A stretch of 64,000 nt of DNA from Marivita sp. S6314 (lineage in GTDB: Bacteria; Pseudomonadota; Alphaproteobacteria; Rhodobacterales; Rhodobacteraceae): positions 124,001 to 188,000 of the forward strand of contig NZ_JALKAO010000001.1 in assembly GCF_023015985.1 (NCBI RefSeq), read 5' to 3'. The translations under genes were made by a program, and so were the position numbers. The notes beneath the pieces were generated by a model, which saw nothing but the letters and a program-made list of their open reading frames with translations, ran no database searches and was not told the DNA's origin. This document shows positions 16,794 through 25,879 of this stretch, in pieces (positions within the stretch are counted from its first letter, which is position 1; every line of letters begins with the position of its first letter).

Positions 16794-17831
16794 TTACATG
16801 TTCTGACCGATGGTCTGCTCGTCCGCGATCATCTTTTGCGTGGTCGCCAGCTCCGGATCAGACACAAGCCCGTATTGCGCCAGCGGGCCAGACGGACCGG
16901 CAAGCTCGTCCGCCACAAAGAACCCTGCGAATTCCTTCAAACCAGGGATCACGCCGATATGCGCTTTCTTGATGTAGAAAAACAGCGGCCGGGACACCGG
17001 GTATTCGCCAGAGGCAATGGTGTCGGTTGTCGGCGCAACACCGGACATTGTCGCCACTTTCAGCTTGTCGGTGTTGTTTTCGTAGAATGCGAGACCGAAC
17101 ACGCCGACGCCATTGGCATTGCTGTCGATGCGGGCAAGGGTTTCGGTATAGTCCCCGTCGATATCAACCGAACGCCCGTCGGTGCGCACGGACATGCAGG
17201 CGTGTTCGGCATCGTCTTCAGACATGCCGCTGTCCAGCATGGCCTGCAGCGCACCGCTGTCTTCACAACCTTTCAACAGGACCTTTTCTTCAAACACTTC
17301 GCGTGTGCCGTGCTTTGTTCCCGGGATAAAGGCCGCGATTTCAACGGCGGGCAGGGCGGCGTTCACGTCCGCCCATTGCGTATGGGGGTTGTCGACAATC
17401 GCGCCGTCGACCAGCACACGTTCCCCGATCGCATTGAACCAATCCGTCGGCTCAAAGGCTGTGAACGCGGGGCCGTTGGTTTGGCTGGCGAAGACGATCC
17501 CGTCATAACCGATCCGCACTTCGATGATATCGGTCACACCGGCATCCGCGCAGGCCTTGATTTCGTTCTCGCGGATCGCGCGCGATGCGTTGGCAATGTC
17601 GATGGTGTTTTCGCCAACACCTTCGCAGAACCGTTTCAGGCCTGCGGACGACCCACCCGATTCTACAACCGGTGTCGGGAACTCTGTGTTTTCACCAAAC
17701 GCTTCGGCCACGATGGATGCGTAGGGCAGGACGGTCGATGATCCGGCGATCTGAACATTGTCCCGTGCCGCAGCGGTCGTTGCAGATACGGCAGCAATGG
17801 CCAGAACCGATATAGAGAGTTTGACAGACAT
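16794..17831 (-). CDS. pstS: Periplasmic phosphate-binding protein PstS
   Basis: A 345-residue secreted binding protein. The signal peptide MSVKLSISVLAIAAVSATTA AAR ends near residue 22. The phosphate-binding signatures IAGSSTVLPYA (about 28-38), ESGGSSAGLKRFC and NASRAI are present, as in the PstS/SphX-like branch. It is the first gene of the pst operon and sits about 80 bp downstream of a three-unit Pho box, so strong induction under phosphate limitation is expected. Confidence 0.94.
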   Translation of the reverse strand: MSVKLSISVLAIAAVSATTAAARDNVQIAGSSTVLPYASIVAEAFGENTEFPTPVVESGGSSAGLKRFCEGVGENTIDIANASRAIRENEIKACADAGVTDIIEVRIGYDGIVFASQTNGPAFTAFEPTDWFNAIGERVLVDGAIVDNPHTQWADVNAALPAVEIAAFIPGTKHGTREVFEEKVLLKGCEDSGALQAMLDSGMSEDDAEHACMSVRTDGRSVDIDGDYTETLARIDSNANGVGVFGLAFYENNTDKLKVATMSGVAPTTDTIASGEYPVSRPLFFYIKKAHIGVIPGLKEFAGFFVADELAGPSGPLAQYGLVSDPELATTQKMIADEQTIGQNM

Positions 17832-17911
17832 CAGGTCAGCTCCTTGAACTCAACATTTCCCGGTCATCCCATCGACGACCGCAAGCGCATCCCTAGGCGC
17901 GTTTCGCCATG

Positions 17912-17946
17912 CTTTTGTGACACTTGCGTAACGGTTTTATGACAAG
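17912..17946 (-). promoter_or_regulatory. Pho box upstream of pstS
   Basis: Read on the minus strand there are three consecutive 11-bp units: TGTCATAAAAC, CGTTACGCAAG and TGTCACAAAAG. This is the PhoB-binding layout of 7-bp TGTCA-like direct repeats plus a 4-bp A-rich spacer, with the middle unit degenerate. It ends about 80 bp upstream of the pstS ATG and the PhoB gene is in the same operon. The remaining bases of the 353-bp space before the M20 gene show no further feature I can support. Confidence 0.75.
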
Positions 17947-18184
17947 CTGTGCGGTGCTGAAGAAATCTGCGGGTTGGCGTTTTAAAGAATTGATTTTGCG
18001 TTTTTATTTGTTGAACGTTGACCAAACGTAAGATCACGCCCGAGCCAGAGGATTTGCCTCTTTGTACAATCATCTCTGTCGGCATTCCCCGAATCCGGCG
18101 GTGCTGTGACAGTGGGGTCAGCATCAAGGCTTGCCTGTTGCCGGATCGGCTATGAACAATGACACTCTGTTGAAAGGGGGCAAA

Positions 18185-19465
18185 ATGCTTGAACCGAAAA
18201 CAGCCGCTGCCATTGTCCGCGCCGTTGAACAGGGCTTTGATCAACAGATCGCGTTTACGCAGGATCTGATCCGGTTTCCATCGACGCGCGGACAGGAACA
18301 CGCGGTGCAGGAATTTGTGTATGACGCGCTAAAGCAGCGCGGCTACGCGATGACCCAGTTCCCGATGGACCGGGCTGCCATCGAACGACACGAAGGGGGC
18401 GGCAAATTCAGTGTGGACCACTCGGATGCGCCCATTGTCATCGGCACATACTCCCCCTTAGAAACGCGCGGTAAATCCCTGATATTGCAATCACATACCG
18501 ATGTGGTTCCAACCGGTCCACGTGATATGTGGCGGTTTGATCCGTTCGATCCGCAGATCGACGGAGACTGGCTTTACGGTCGGGGCGGTGCGGATATGAA
18601 GGCCGGTCACGCCGCGATGATCTTTGCAATGGATGCGTTGAAATCTGCCGGTCTTGCGCCTGCCGCCCGGGTCGAAATCCAATCTGTGGTGGAAGAGGAA
18701 TCGACCGGCAACGGCGCGTTGATGACCTATCTCAATGGCCACACGGCAGATGCGGTTTTGATACCCGAACCTGAGGAAGAGATGCTGGTCCGCGCCAATG
18801 TCGGAACACTCTGGTTCGAGATTGAACTGCGCGGCGTGCCGGTCCATGTGCGCGAAATGGGCGAGGGTGCCAGTGCCATCGACGCCGCGTATCGCGTGAT
18901 AGCCGCCTTGAGAGAGATCGAGGAAAGATGGAATGCCGAACGACATAAACATCCGTATTTCAACGATCTGGAGCATCCGATTAATCTGAATATCGGCAAG
19001 ATCGAAGGCGGCGATTGGGGATCTTCCGTACCTGCGTGGTGCCGGTTTCAATGCCGCATCGCGATCTATCCCGGAACGTCCGCCGCAGATGCGGCCGCGG
19101 AGATCGAAAACCATCTTTCCCAGTTCGTGAAGACTGACCGCTATCTCTCTGACAATCCTCCGAAAGTCACATTCAACGGGTTCTTCGCTGAAGGCTATGT
19201 TCAGGAACCGGGATCTGCCGCAGAAGAGGTTCTTGCCCGTGCGCATCATGCGGCAACCGGACAACCGCTAAAAAGCTTCACGACACCGGGATACCTCGAT
19301 TGCAGGGTTTACCGGCTGTACAACAACATTCCATCGCTGTGTTACGGGCCAATCTCGGAAAACATCCACGGATTTGATGAACGCGTCAGCCTGTCATCCG
19401 TGCGCCGTATCACCAGTGCGATGGCGCTGTTCATTGCGGAATGGTGCGGGACGGTTGAACTATAG
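18185..19465 (+). CDS. M20-family metallo-deacylase (ArgE/DapE type)
   Basis: A 426-residue dinuclear-zinc hydrolase of the ArgE/DapE family. Metal and catalytic residues are visible: His104 and Asp106 in LQSHTDVVP, Asp137 in GRGGADMKAG, and Glu170/Glu171 in VVEEESTGNG. The lid/dimerisation domain lies at about 215-320. The family removes acyl groups from amino-acid substrates; which one is not readable. The ATG at 18185 is chosen because GAAAGGGGGC lies 5 nt before it; two earlier in-frame starts (18131, 18152) lack such a site. A LuxR-type regulator starts about 60 bp downstream on the same strand. Confidence 0.82.
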   Translation: MLEPKTAAAIVRAVEQGFDQQIAFTQDLIRFPSTRGQEHAVQEFVYDALKQRGYAMTQFPMDRAAIERHEGGGKFSVDHSDAPIVIGTYSPLETRGKSLILQSHTDVVPTGPRDMWRFDPFDPQIDGDWLYGRGGADMKAGHAAMIFAMDALKSAGLAPAARVEIQSVVEEESTGNGALMTYLNGHTADAVLIPEPEEEMLVRANVGTLWFEIELRGVPVHVREMGEGASAIDAAYRVIAALREIEERWNAERHKHPYFNDLEHPINLNIGKIEGGDWGSSVPAWCRFQCRIAIYPGTSAADAAAEIENHLSQFVKTDRYLSDNPPKVTFNGFFAEGYVQEPGSAAEEVLARAHHAATGQPLKSFTTPGYLDCRVYRLYNNIPSLCYGPISENIHGFDERVSLSSVRRITSAMALFIAEWCGTVEL

Positions 19466-19525
19466 GGGGTCGCCGAATTTGTGAACTCTAATTCTTATAA
19501 TCAGTATTATGTAATTAAATGATTG

Positions 19526-20356
19526 ATGCAAAAAGCCGGTGTTCTGGTTTATACTTACTTGATTGTAAGACCCGAAGACCAATACGCTTTTCCGATGACA
19601 CCACTCCAGAACGCAGCGCTTTTAGACTTGACGCACGCCGGCAGCATCGAAGAGCTGTGGGACCTGCACTGTCGACGCATGGCAAGCTTCGGGTTCGACC
19701 GGCTCCTCTATGGCTTCACGCGGTTTCGCACGGCAACGTCGCTTGGCGATCCGAACGATTTCATCATCCTGTCGAACATCGATTCCGATTACGTGTCGCA
19801 GTTCATTCACAACGGATTGTACCGTCACGCCCCGATGGTGCGCTGGGCTGTCGACAATGATGGCGCGGCCAGCTGGACCGTGTTGCAGATGATGATGGAC
19901 AGCGGCACCGTGACAGAGCCGGAAAAGCGCATTCTGGAGTTTAACGCGAAACATCAGATCACGGCCGGGTTCTCGATCAGTTTCCGAAGCCTGTCGGATC
20001 GTGCCAAGGGCGCGATTGCGTTGATCGCAGAACCCGGCATGGCGCAGCGCGATGTCGATGCGATGTGGGACACGTCCGGTGAATTGATCCAGTTGATGAA
20101 CAACATCGTGCACCTGAAGATTCTCACCCTGCCCTATACGCCGCCGAACCAGGCGTTGACCAAACGCCAACGGGAAGCGCTGGAATGGGTTGGCGGCGGC
20201 AAAACCATGCAGGACATTGCGACGATCATGGGATTGACCACGGCAACGGTTGAAAAACACCTGCGGCTCGCGCGTGTCGCCTTGAACGTGGACACGACGG
20301 CCCAGGCGGTGCTCAAGGCCGCGCTGCAGAACCAGATGTTTGTAAGCGACGGGTAA
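19526..20356 (+). CDS. LuxR-family regulator with autoinducer-binding domain (LuxR solo)
   Basis: A 276-residue regulator. An N-terminal Autoind_bind-type domain spans about 35-185 and the C-terminal GerE HTH about 208-270, with LTKRQREALEWVGGGKTMQD and TTATVEKHLRLARVAL. The start is uncertain: the ATG at 19526 has a poor ribosome site, and an internal ATG at 19595 (MTPLQNAALLDL) would match the usual start of acyl-homoserine-lactone receptor domains. No luxI-like synthase gene is present in the window, so it is an orphan receptor that may sense acyl-homoserine lactones or other ligands. The upstream bases are unusually AT-rich. Confidence 0.82.
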   Translation: MQKAGVLVYTYLIVRPEDQYAFPMTPLQNAALLDLTHAGSIEELWDLHCRRMASFGFDRLLYGFTRFRTATSLGDPNDFIILSNIDSDYVSQFIHNGLYRHAPMVRWAVDNDGAASWTVLQMMMDSGTVTEPEKRILEFNAKHQITAGFSISFRSLSDRAKGAIALIAEPGMAQRDVDAMWDTSGELIQLMNNIVHLKILTLPYTPPNQALTKRQREALEWVGGGKTMQDIATIMGLTTATVEKHLRLARVALNVDTTAQAVLKAALQNQMFVSDG

Positions 20357-20606
20357 GGTGTGAAAAAACTGTGAGGTCAGGAAATCCAGACTTTCTTGAC
20401 CTAACGTTAACTGGCACAGTGATCATGTTCCGTGAGTGGTGGCAATTTTGGCCTGGGAACGTGAGGCCCGCATCCTTTGTATTTCCTGGCTCTGCGGGTC
20501 TCGTTTAAAATGCGCGATGTGTCTGGTGGTACAGCGGCTGTCCCGGCTGGTTTCCCAATGACATGTTACAGTCAACGTCTTCCCCAAAAGACAGGGCGCG
20601 CGCATG
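20357..20606. other. Structured non-coding interval between LuxR solo and tsf terminator
   Basis: No convincing ORF lies here. Two sizeable inverted repeats are visible. The first is an 11-bp stem with one G-U pair, AGGTCAGGAAA/TTTCTTGACCT (20374-20384 and 20392-20402), 18 nt after the LuxR stop; it may end that mRNA although no U-tract follows. The second is a 10-bp stem with one G-U pair, GAGGCCCGCA/TGCGGGTCTC (20463-20472 and 20493-20502), with a 20-nt loop. The second has no gene to serve and could be part of an RNA. Confidence 0.45.
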
Positions 20607-20640
20607 AAAAAAGCGGCGCTGTTGGTAGCAACAGCGCCGC
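20607..20640 (-). terminator. Rho-independent terminator of rpsB-tsf
   Basis: A perfect 12-bp stem GCGGCGCTGTTG/CAACAGCGCCGC (20613-20624 and 20629-20640) followed, on the minus strand, by six T residues. It lies 34 bp beyond the tsf stop codon. Confidence 0.9.
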
Positions 20641-20673
20641 TTTGATTGTCAAAGGTCAAAGACCGAAACAGAC

Positions 20674-21549
20674 TTAGCCCTGAACGGCTTTTGCAACCTC
20701 TGCTGCAAAGTCTTCTTCTTTCTTTTCGATGCCTTCACCAACTTCAAGGCGCACAAAGCCGGTGATGTCGACGCCAGCTTCCTTGGCCGCTGCTTCAACG
20801 GTCAGGTCCGGGTTGATCACGAAAGACTGGCCCAACAGCGTGACTTCGCTGAGGAATTTCTTCATGCGGCCCACGATCATCTTTTCGATCACGGAGTCCG
20901 GCTTGCCGGATTCCTTGGCGATATCGATCTGGATCTGACGCTCTTTTTCGACAACCGCCGGGTCAAGGTCTGCCTCGGACAGCGACGCGGGGTTCACAGC
21001 CGCGATGTGCATCGCAACCTGCTTGCCGAACGCTTCGTTTTCGCCGGACAGCGCAACCAGAACGCCGATCTTGCCCATGCCGTCTGCGGCTGCGTTGTGC
21101 ACGTAGGACACGACCTGCGTGCCTTCGACAGTCGACATGCGACGCACGGACATGTTTTCGCCGATGGTGGCGATCTTGTCGGTGATGGTTTCTTCAACGG
21201 TCTTGCCGCCGATGTCGGTTGCCTTGAGCGCTTCGACAGAGTCCACTGTCAGAGCGGCGGTAGCAATATCGCCAACCATCGCCTGGAAGTCTGCGTTCTT
21301 GCCAACAAAGTCGGTTTCCGAGTTCACTTCAACCGCAACGCCTTTGCCGCCCGCAACCTGAACGGCCACAAGACCTTCGGCCGCCGTACGGTCGGATTTC
21401 TTGGCGGCCTTGGCCAGGCCCTTGGTGCGCAGCCAGTCAATGGCCGCTTCCATGTCACCACCGGTTTCGACCAGTGCTTTCTTGGCATCCATCATGCCAG
21501 CCGCGGTCATCTCGCGGAGTTCTTTAACGAGTGCTGCTGTGATCGCCAT
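20674..21549 (-). CDS. tsf: Translation elongation factor Ts
   Basis: A 291-residue EF-Ts, the nucleotide exchange factor of EF-Tu. The N-terminal UBA-like domain begins [20 protein letters not shown], with the family signatures [20 protein letters not shown] and [12 protein letters not shown]. Two core subdomains fill the rest. The ATG at 21549 has GAGGAGAGCC before it. It follows rpsB by 82 bp and ends in a strong terminator, the classic rpsB-tsf operon. Confidence 0.97.
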   Translation of the reverse strand: MAITAALVKELREMTAAGMMDAKKALVETGGDMEAAIDWLRTKGLAKAAKKSDRTAAEGLVAVQVAGGKGVAVEVNSETDFVGKNADFQAMVGDIATAALTVDSVEALKATDIGGKTVEETITDKIATIGENMSVRRMSTVEGTQVVSYVHNAAADGMGKIGVLVALSGENEAFGKQVAMHIAAVNPASLSEADLDPAVVEKERQIQIDIAKESGKPDSVIEKMIVGRMKKFLSEVTLLGQSFVINPDLTVEAAAKEAGVDITGFVRLEVGEGIEKKEEDFAAEVAKAVQG

Positions 21550-21631
21550 CTCGGCTCTCCTCAAATCTGTCTGGAATGGCTCGGGCGGCCGTATCGCCGC
21601 CCTGCCCTGTCAATTGTGTATCGCGGTGCGA

Positions 21632-22420
21632 TCAGCTTGCGGGCGCTTCTGCTGCTGCAGGGGCTTCTTCCGCTACAACTTCTTCAACCGGCGCTTCTTC
21701 AAGCGCGCCAAGGTCAACGCCAGCCGCGCCCATCTGGGCAGTCATGCCGTCAAGCGCGGCACGTGCCGCCAGATCACAGTAAAGGCTGATGGCGCGCGCC
21801 GCGTCATCGTTGCCCGGGATGATGTAGTCCACACCATCGGGCGAGCAGTTTGTGTCAACCACGGCCACAACCGGGATCCCCAGCTTGTTGGCTTCGGCAA
21901 CGGCCAGCGCTTCTTTCTTGACGTCGATGACGAAAAGAAGATCCGGGGTGCCGCCCATTTCGCGGATACCGCCCAAGGACGCCTGCAGTTTGCCCTGATC
22001 GCGCTCCATGCCAAGACGTTCTTTCTTGGTCAGGCCCTCGGCGCCGGTTTCCATCTGCTCGTCAATCTGCTTGAGGCGGCTGATCGACTTGGACACGGTC
22101 TGCCAGTTGGTGAGCGTGCCGCCCAGCCAACGGTGGTTCATGTAATACTGCGCGCATTTCTCTGCGGCATCTGCGATCGGCTGCTGCGCCTGACGCTTGG
22201 TGCCGACAAACAGAACGCGGCCGTTCTTGGCCACGGTTTCACGGATCACGTTCAACGCTGCGTCGAGCATCGGAACGGTCTGTGTCAGGTCCATGATATG
22301 GATGCCATTGCGCGCGCCATAGATAAACTCGCCCATGCGGGGGTTCCAACGCTGCGTCTGGTGGCCGAAGTGAACGCCAGCTTCAAGCAGCTGACGCATG
22401 GTGAACTCTGGAAGAGCCAT
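21632..22420 (-). CDS. rpsB: 30S ribosomal protein S2
   Basis: A 262-residue S2. The N-terminus [20 protein letters not shown], the [20 protein letters not shown] segment, [11 protein letters not shown] and [19 protein letters not shown] are all typical. The C-terminus has an extra Ala/Glu-rich tail ([19 protein letters not shown]) common in alphaproteobacteria. The ATG at 22420 is preceded by GGAAAGGA. Expression is probably controlled through the structured leader directly upstream. Confidence 0.97.
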   Translation of the reverse strand: MALPEFTMRQLLEAGVHFGHQTQRWNPRMGEFIYGARNGIHIMDLTQTVPMLDAALNVIRETVAKNGRVLFVGTKRQAQQPIADAAEKCAQYYMNHRWLGGTLTNWQTVSKSISRLKQIDEQMETGAEGLTKKERLGMERDQGKLQASLGGIREMGGTPDLLFVIDVKKEALAVAEANKLGIPVVAVVDTNCSPDGVDYIIPGNDDAARAISLYCDLAARAALDGMTAQMGAAGVDLGALEEAPVEEVVAEEAPAAAEAPAS

Positions 22421-22532
22421 GTGTCGTATCCTTTCCGGTTTCAATCCTCAGCGGGGGTATCAGCCAGATGGCCAACCGGTGGACGTTTGAGGATGTCTCC
22501 CCCAAAGGCCCGACCCCGCCTGCGGTGTCAGT
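22421..22532 (-). ncRNA. rpsB 5' leader with H-type pseudoknot potential (candidate S2 autoregulatory element)
   Basis: The leader is about 112 nt from the predicted start of transcription. On the mRNA strand four blocks follow in order: GGGGG (22503-22499), ATCCTCA (22494-22488), CCCCC (22457-22453), TGAGGAT (22450-22444). Blocks 1+3 and 2+4 are complementary and interleaved, which is a pseudoknot; a small CCA/TGG hairpin can form in the long loop. The structure ends about 24 nt before the start codon, next to the ribosome site. S2 leaders that bind S2 are known in gammaproteobacteria; the same role here is inferred. Confidence 0.55.
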
Positions 22533-22538
22533 GGCGCG

Positions 22539-22567
22539 CGTATAGCGTTGGTTTTGGGAAGGCGCAA
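22539..22567 (-). promoter_or_regulatory. Promoter of rpsB-tsf
   Basis: On the minus strand TTGCGC (22567-22562) and TATACG (22544-22539) are separated by 17 bp, giving a transcription start near 22532 and a leader of about 112 nt. Confidence 0.55.
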
Positions 22568-22672
22568 GAGCGGATGACGACGCGGTTGTCGCAGGAATAC
22601 TGCGGCTTGTACTATGCTGATTTTTGCCGATGCCCGGAAGCGTTTAATCCGGTGCCGGACACGACGCTTCGA

Positions 22673-23656
22673 TCACGCGGCGCTGGGAACCGTCCATTCC
22701 GCGATGCGGTCCGGGGTCAGGATCTTGTCGCGCAGACGCATGAAGGACTGTGTTGCCTGTACATGCAAAAACGACAGGATCGGGTCTGCCATCAGCGATG
22801 ACAGCCGTTGCGACACCGCGTCTTGGTGGCGCAGGATTGATGCGTCCTGCGCGCCATTCTTGTTCTGGCGATTGTAGAACTTCGAATTCAGATAATACTT
22901 ATTGCTCTTGCGGCCCATCCCGTCGCCACGGTTATTTTTCATCAGGAAGATGTCGTGAGACCGGATGGCATAATGGTTAATATAGGCGTTTTCCCAGCTC
23001 AGGTGTTCGCCCGGAAAGCGATAGCGCGATTGCAACGGATGATAGAGCGCCGCATTGTTGCAACTCACGCCCGCGCTGTTCAGCAGGACAACGTCCTCGG
23101 TCAGGGGCGATTTCGGCATATGGTCGATGGCCGCGCCAAACCGGTTTGGTCGAAACAGCGTTTTGTGCTGCGCATTCGGCAGCCGGGGGCGGGCCTGTGA
23201 CGCCGTGAACGTTGGCAGGATCGGTTCGCCGTTCCAGCGGGTGCGTCCACTGTCTCCAAACGGACGCCACATCAGGGCAAGCGCATCACCGGGATCCGCG
23301 ATGGACAGCAGGTCATCAATCCTGCCCTGCCCGGCCCGGATGTTCAGAAACTCATCCGCATCGATATGCAAAACCCAGTCCAAGGCCCGGATGTCGTCAT
23401 TGGCCATGAAGTACCGCAAGGCAGATTGCTGCGGGCCCAGCCCTTCTTCCATCGGGTTGCGAATATGGGTGACGTATCCAAGCTCTTGCAACCGCTCAAG
23501 CATGAGATCGGTGCCGTCGGTACAATCATTGGTCGCAACGTAGATGCGGTCGAAACCAAGCAAACTGTGATATGCTACCCATTCCAAAAGAAACGGACTT
23601 TCGTTGCGCATACATGAAAGTATGGCGCTGGTTTGGGGGCGCGCTGGTTCGGTCAT
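22673..23656 (-). CDS. Glycosyltransferase family 2 protein (Glyco_tranf_2_4 type)
   Basis: A 327-residue cytoplasmic protein from the ATG at 23656. The start TSAILSCMRNESPFLLEWVAYH and the nucleotide-sugar metal motif with DADEF (about residue 105) match the Glyco_tranf_2_4 family (PF13704-type), whose members are usually found in polysaccharide or surface glycan loci. The start is uncertain: in-frame ATGs further up (23713, 23764) would add residues unlike the family, and no start has a strong ribosome site. It is followed by rpsB-tsf on the same strand but has no polysaccharide genes beside it, so the acceptor is unknown. Confidence 0.75.
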   Translation of the reverse strand: MTEPARPQTSAILSCMRNESPFLLEWVAYHSLLGFDRIYVATNDCTDGTDLMLERLQELGYVTHIRNPMEEGLGPQQSALRYFMANDDIRALDWVLHIDADEFLNIRAGQGRIDDLLSIADPGDALALMWRPFGDSGRTRWNGEPILPTFTASQARPRLPNAQHKTLFRPNRFGAAIDHMPKSPLTEDVVLLNSAGVSCNNAALYHPLQSRYRFPGEHLSWENAYINHYAIRSHDIFLMKNNRGDGMGRKSNKYYLNSKFYNRQNKNGAQDASILRHQDAVSQRLSSLMADPILSFLHVQATQSFMRLRDKILTPDRIAEWTVPSAA

Positions 23657-23875
23657 TTGATGCCGCGTATGTTTTTTCTGCCTCAGGCAGCAGTAGAAAC
23701 CGGGAACGGGCATCGGGCAACCTTCACCCGAATCGTCACGAACACGGTGTTGCGAATTGGCCATTGGCCGCACCGCGCAACAGCGGTGCATCTGGTCCAT
23801 TTTCGTTGCGGCGTACACCGTACCGCGCCTATGCTACCGATATATTTACCAGTACTTTTTTCGGGAGTTTTTGCA

Positions 23876-24478
23876 ATGAACCATCAGGGACAACTCATTC
23901 GATTAAAGCGCCTGACCAACGACATCGTCAACGAACGCATCGCGTTGATGGGCGGCGCTCCGGGTGCACGGACCGGCAAACATGCGGAACTGGCTCAGAA
24001 GATCGACGCCTGGAGCCAAACGGTCGAGGAATTGACCGCCGCGCTTGGGCGGTCTCTGAAATCCAGGTCACACTTCAATCACATGGTCTATCAGCAGCAA
24101 CGGTTCTCGCCGCATGCCTATTCGGCGCGACAGAGCTTTCAAAGCAAAGAAGCCAATATCCGCGACGTGTCCCAAGCCTTGATGGATCTTGAAGAGGCGC
24201 TTCGCGATCTGATGTCCGCCTTTTTCACCGGCAACGGCCCCGAAGCAAAGGCGTTGGAAGGGATTGCCGATGTCATGTCCAACTGGATGAAGCGCGTCAA
24301 ACACGCGGACGAAGGCATCATGGGCCCGGTACCCGTGCAATTACAAACGGCGGTTGTGCAAGCGTATGAACAAAGCCCCGCAGGCGGCGCACGGTCTGCG
24401 CCGCCCACGGTGATCGATATCTTTACATTGCTGTTGGCGTATATCGTTTTGCTGAAATCCTTCAACAAGTCCAAGTGA
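23876..24478 (+). CDS. Hypothetical helical protein with C-terminal membrane segment
   Basis: A 200-residue protein that I do not recognise. The ATG at 23876 follows a good GGGAG ribosome site. The first 140 residues are hydrophilic and look helical (repeated Ala/Leu/Glu/Lys heptad-like runs such as SQTVEELTAALGRSLKS and ALMDLEEALRDLMSAFF). The last 25 residues contain one hydrophobic segment (TVIDIFTLLLAYIVLLKSF) followed by NKSK, so it could be a tail-anchored inner-membrane protein. The gene is divergent from the glycosyltransferase and convergent with the HupE/UreJ_2 gene. Codon use is like its neighbours. Confidence 0.6.
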   Translation: MNHQGQLIRLKRLTNDIVNERIALMGGAPGARTGKHAELAQKIDAWSQTVEELTAALGRSLKSRSHFNHMVYQQQRFSPHAYSARQSFQSKEANIRDVSQALMDLEEALRDLMSAFFTGNGPEAKALEGIADVMSNWMKRVKHADEGIMGPVPVQLQTAVVQAYEQSPAGGARSAPPTVIDIFTLLLAYIVLLKSFNKSK

Positions 24479-24486
24479 TCCAACGC

Positions 24487-25788
24487 TTACAGGAACACCC
24501 GTTCGACAAACCAATACGCCCCGACCAGCGCAATCGCAGCCGAGGCCGGAATGGCGACGTATTTGCGATAGGCATCAAGCTGATCAACCAGAGTCGCGGA
24601 CACAACGCATAGCGCTGACAAGGCCGCCAGCGGCCAGAAAAAGACCATGGCAGAGGCGCCCATGACGGTCTGGAACCCATCTGTGTTCATGGCGAACCCA
24701 AGGCCAAAGAACACGGCCGCCAGAACGGCATAGCCGCCTTGCGCAGGGGCTACCGGGGCTTCGCCCCTGTCGACCCGCAAGGCATACCAGACGATCAGGA
24801 AGGCAATGGCAATCACCGTCAATTGGCCAAGCTCGACACCGATATTGAACCCGATCAACGCGGGGATCACCTGACCGTCGGGCAATCCGAATTCGCCCAA
24901 GACGCTGGCAAATCCCAACCCGTGCAAAAGCCCGAACCCGAACACGACATAGGGTCGCCATCGGCTCAGGTTGTCGGACAAGATGTTTTCGACCGCAACG
25001 TAAACGATAGACGCCGCAATCAACGGCTCCACGATGCTGCCCGGAAGCGTCACGATGCCGAGCACCGCCATCGCCAGCGTGACCGTGTGGGCCAAAGTGA
25101 ACGACGTCACCTGCCAGAACAGCGGGGTAAACCGTGTCGACAGGAAAAACAGGCCCAGAACAAACAGGATATGGTCCAGCCCCTTGGGCAGAATGTGATC
25201 AAAACCAACCGGGATATAGGTCCCGAAGGTCTGCCATCCGCTCGCGGCATCGCCGCCCGAAAGCTGGATCGGGCCGCTGCTTTGGCCGCCTTCCAGATAG
25301 CCGGTATACGGCTCGTCCACCCCTTGCTGGCGCAGCACAAGCGCGCCGTATTCGGCGGGCCAGGTCAGGCTCAGGGTCGTCTCGTCTGCGGGCATCGGTC
25401 CTTCCAGTGTCAGAACCGTATCGCGCGGAAGTGCGGTGTTGCCGACCTCTGCAACCTCGATCCCCTGCAGGGACAACGCCACCGCAGTGTCGCCCGCCAT
25501 TACCGACAAGCTGTCAATAAAACCCGGGATTTTCAGGGACAGCACATCGCGCAGAGCCGCCGGATCAAGCGCGCGCAGCCGGTCCACCTCGTCGGATTGA
25601 TCTAACGTGTCGGTGTTTTCAAGGCCATCAAGGCTGACCTCCGCGGCCAGCGCTTCCCCGTTCAGCGTGATCGTCAGGCGCACCTGATCGTCAACAACTT
25701 CAAGATCCCCGATGGCGGGTCGCACTTCATGCGCCACGGCTGCGGTGATCCACAGCAAAGATGCACATATTGCAAAGAGAAATTTCAC
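24487..25788 (-). CDS. HupE/UreJ_2 family membrane protein
   Basis: A 433-residue secreted/membrane protein. A signal peptide (KFLFAICASLLWITAAVAHE) is followed by a periplasmic domain of about 190 residues and then about seven transmembrane segments with the family motifs HILPKGLDHILFVLGLFFLS, FTLAHTVTLAMA and FGLLHGLGFASVLGE. The His-rich membrane motifs resemble HupE/UreJ nickel or cobalt permeases, but in this fused UreJ_2 family the substrate is unproven. The GTG at 25788 is preferred because AAGGAAAAG lies 4-10 nt before it; an ATG at 25827 would put 13 polar residues before the signal peptide. No hydrogenase or urease genes are near. Confidence 0.78.
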   Translation of the reverse strand: MKFLFAICASLLWITAAVAHEVRPAIGDLEVVDDQVRLTITLNGEALAAEVSLDGLENTDTLDQSDEVDRLRALDPAALRDVLSLKIPGFIDSLSVMAGDTAVALSLQGIEVAEVGNTALPRDTVLTLEGPMPADETTLSLTWPAEYGALVLRQQGVDEPYTGYLEGGQSSGPIQLSGGDAASGWQTFGTYIPVGFDHILPKGLDHILFVLGLFFLSTRFTPLFWQVTSFTLAHTVTLAMAVLGIVTLPGSIVEPLIAASIVYVAVENILSDNLSRWRPYVVFGFGLLHGLGFASVLGEFGLPDGQVIPALIGFNIGVELGQLTVIAIAFLIVWYALRVDRGEAPVAPAQGGYAVLAAVFFGLGFAMNTDGFQTVMGASAMVFFWPLAALSALCVVSATLVDQLDAYRKYVAIPASAAIALVGAYWFVERVFL

Positions 25789-25879
25789 AAACTTTTCCTT
25801 ATACGTCTGTCGATGACGATGGCTCACCAGCCAATCGGGTCAAGACCCTTTTTGGCCAAGCCAGTCACACGCGACAGAA

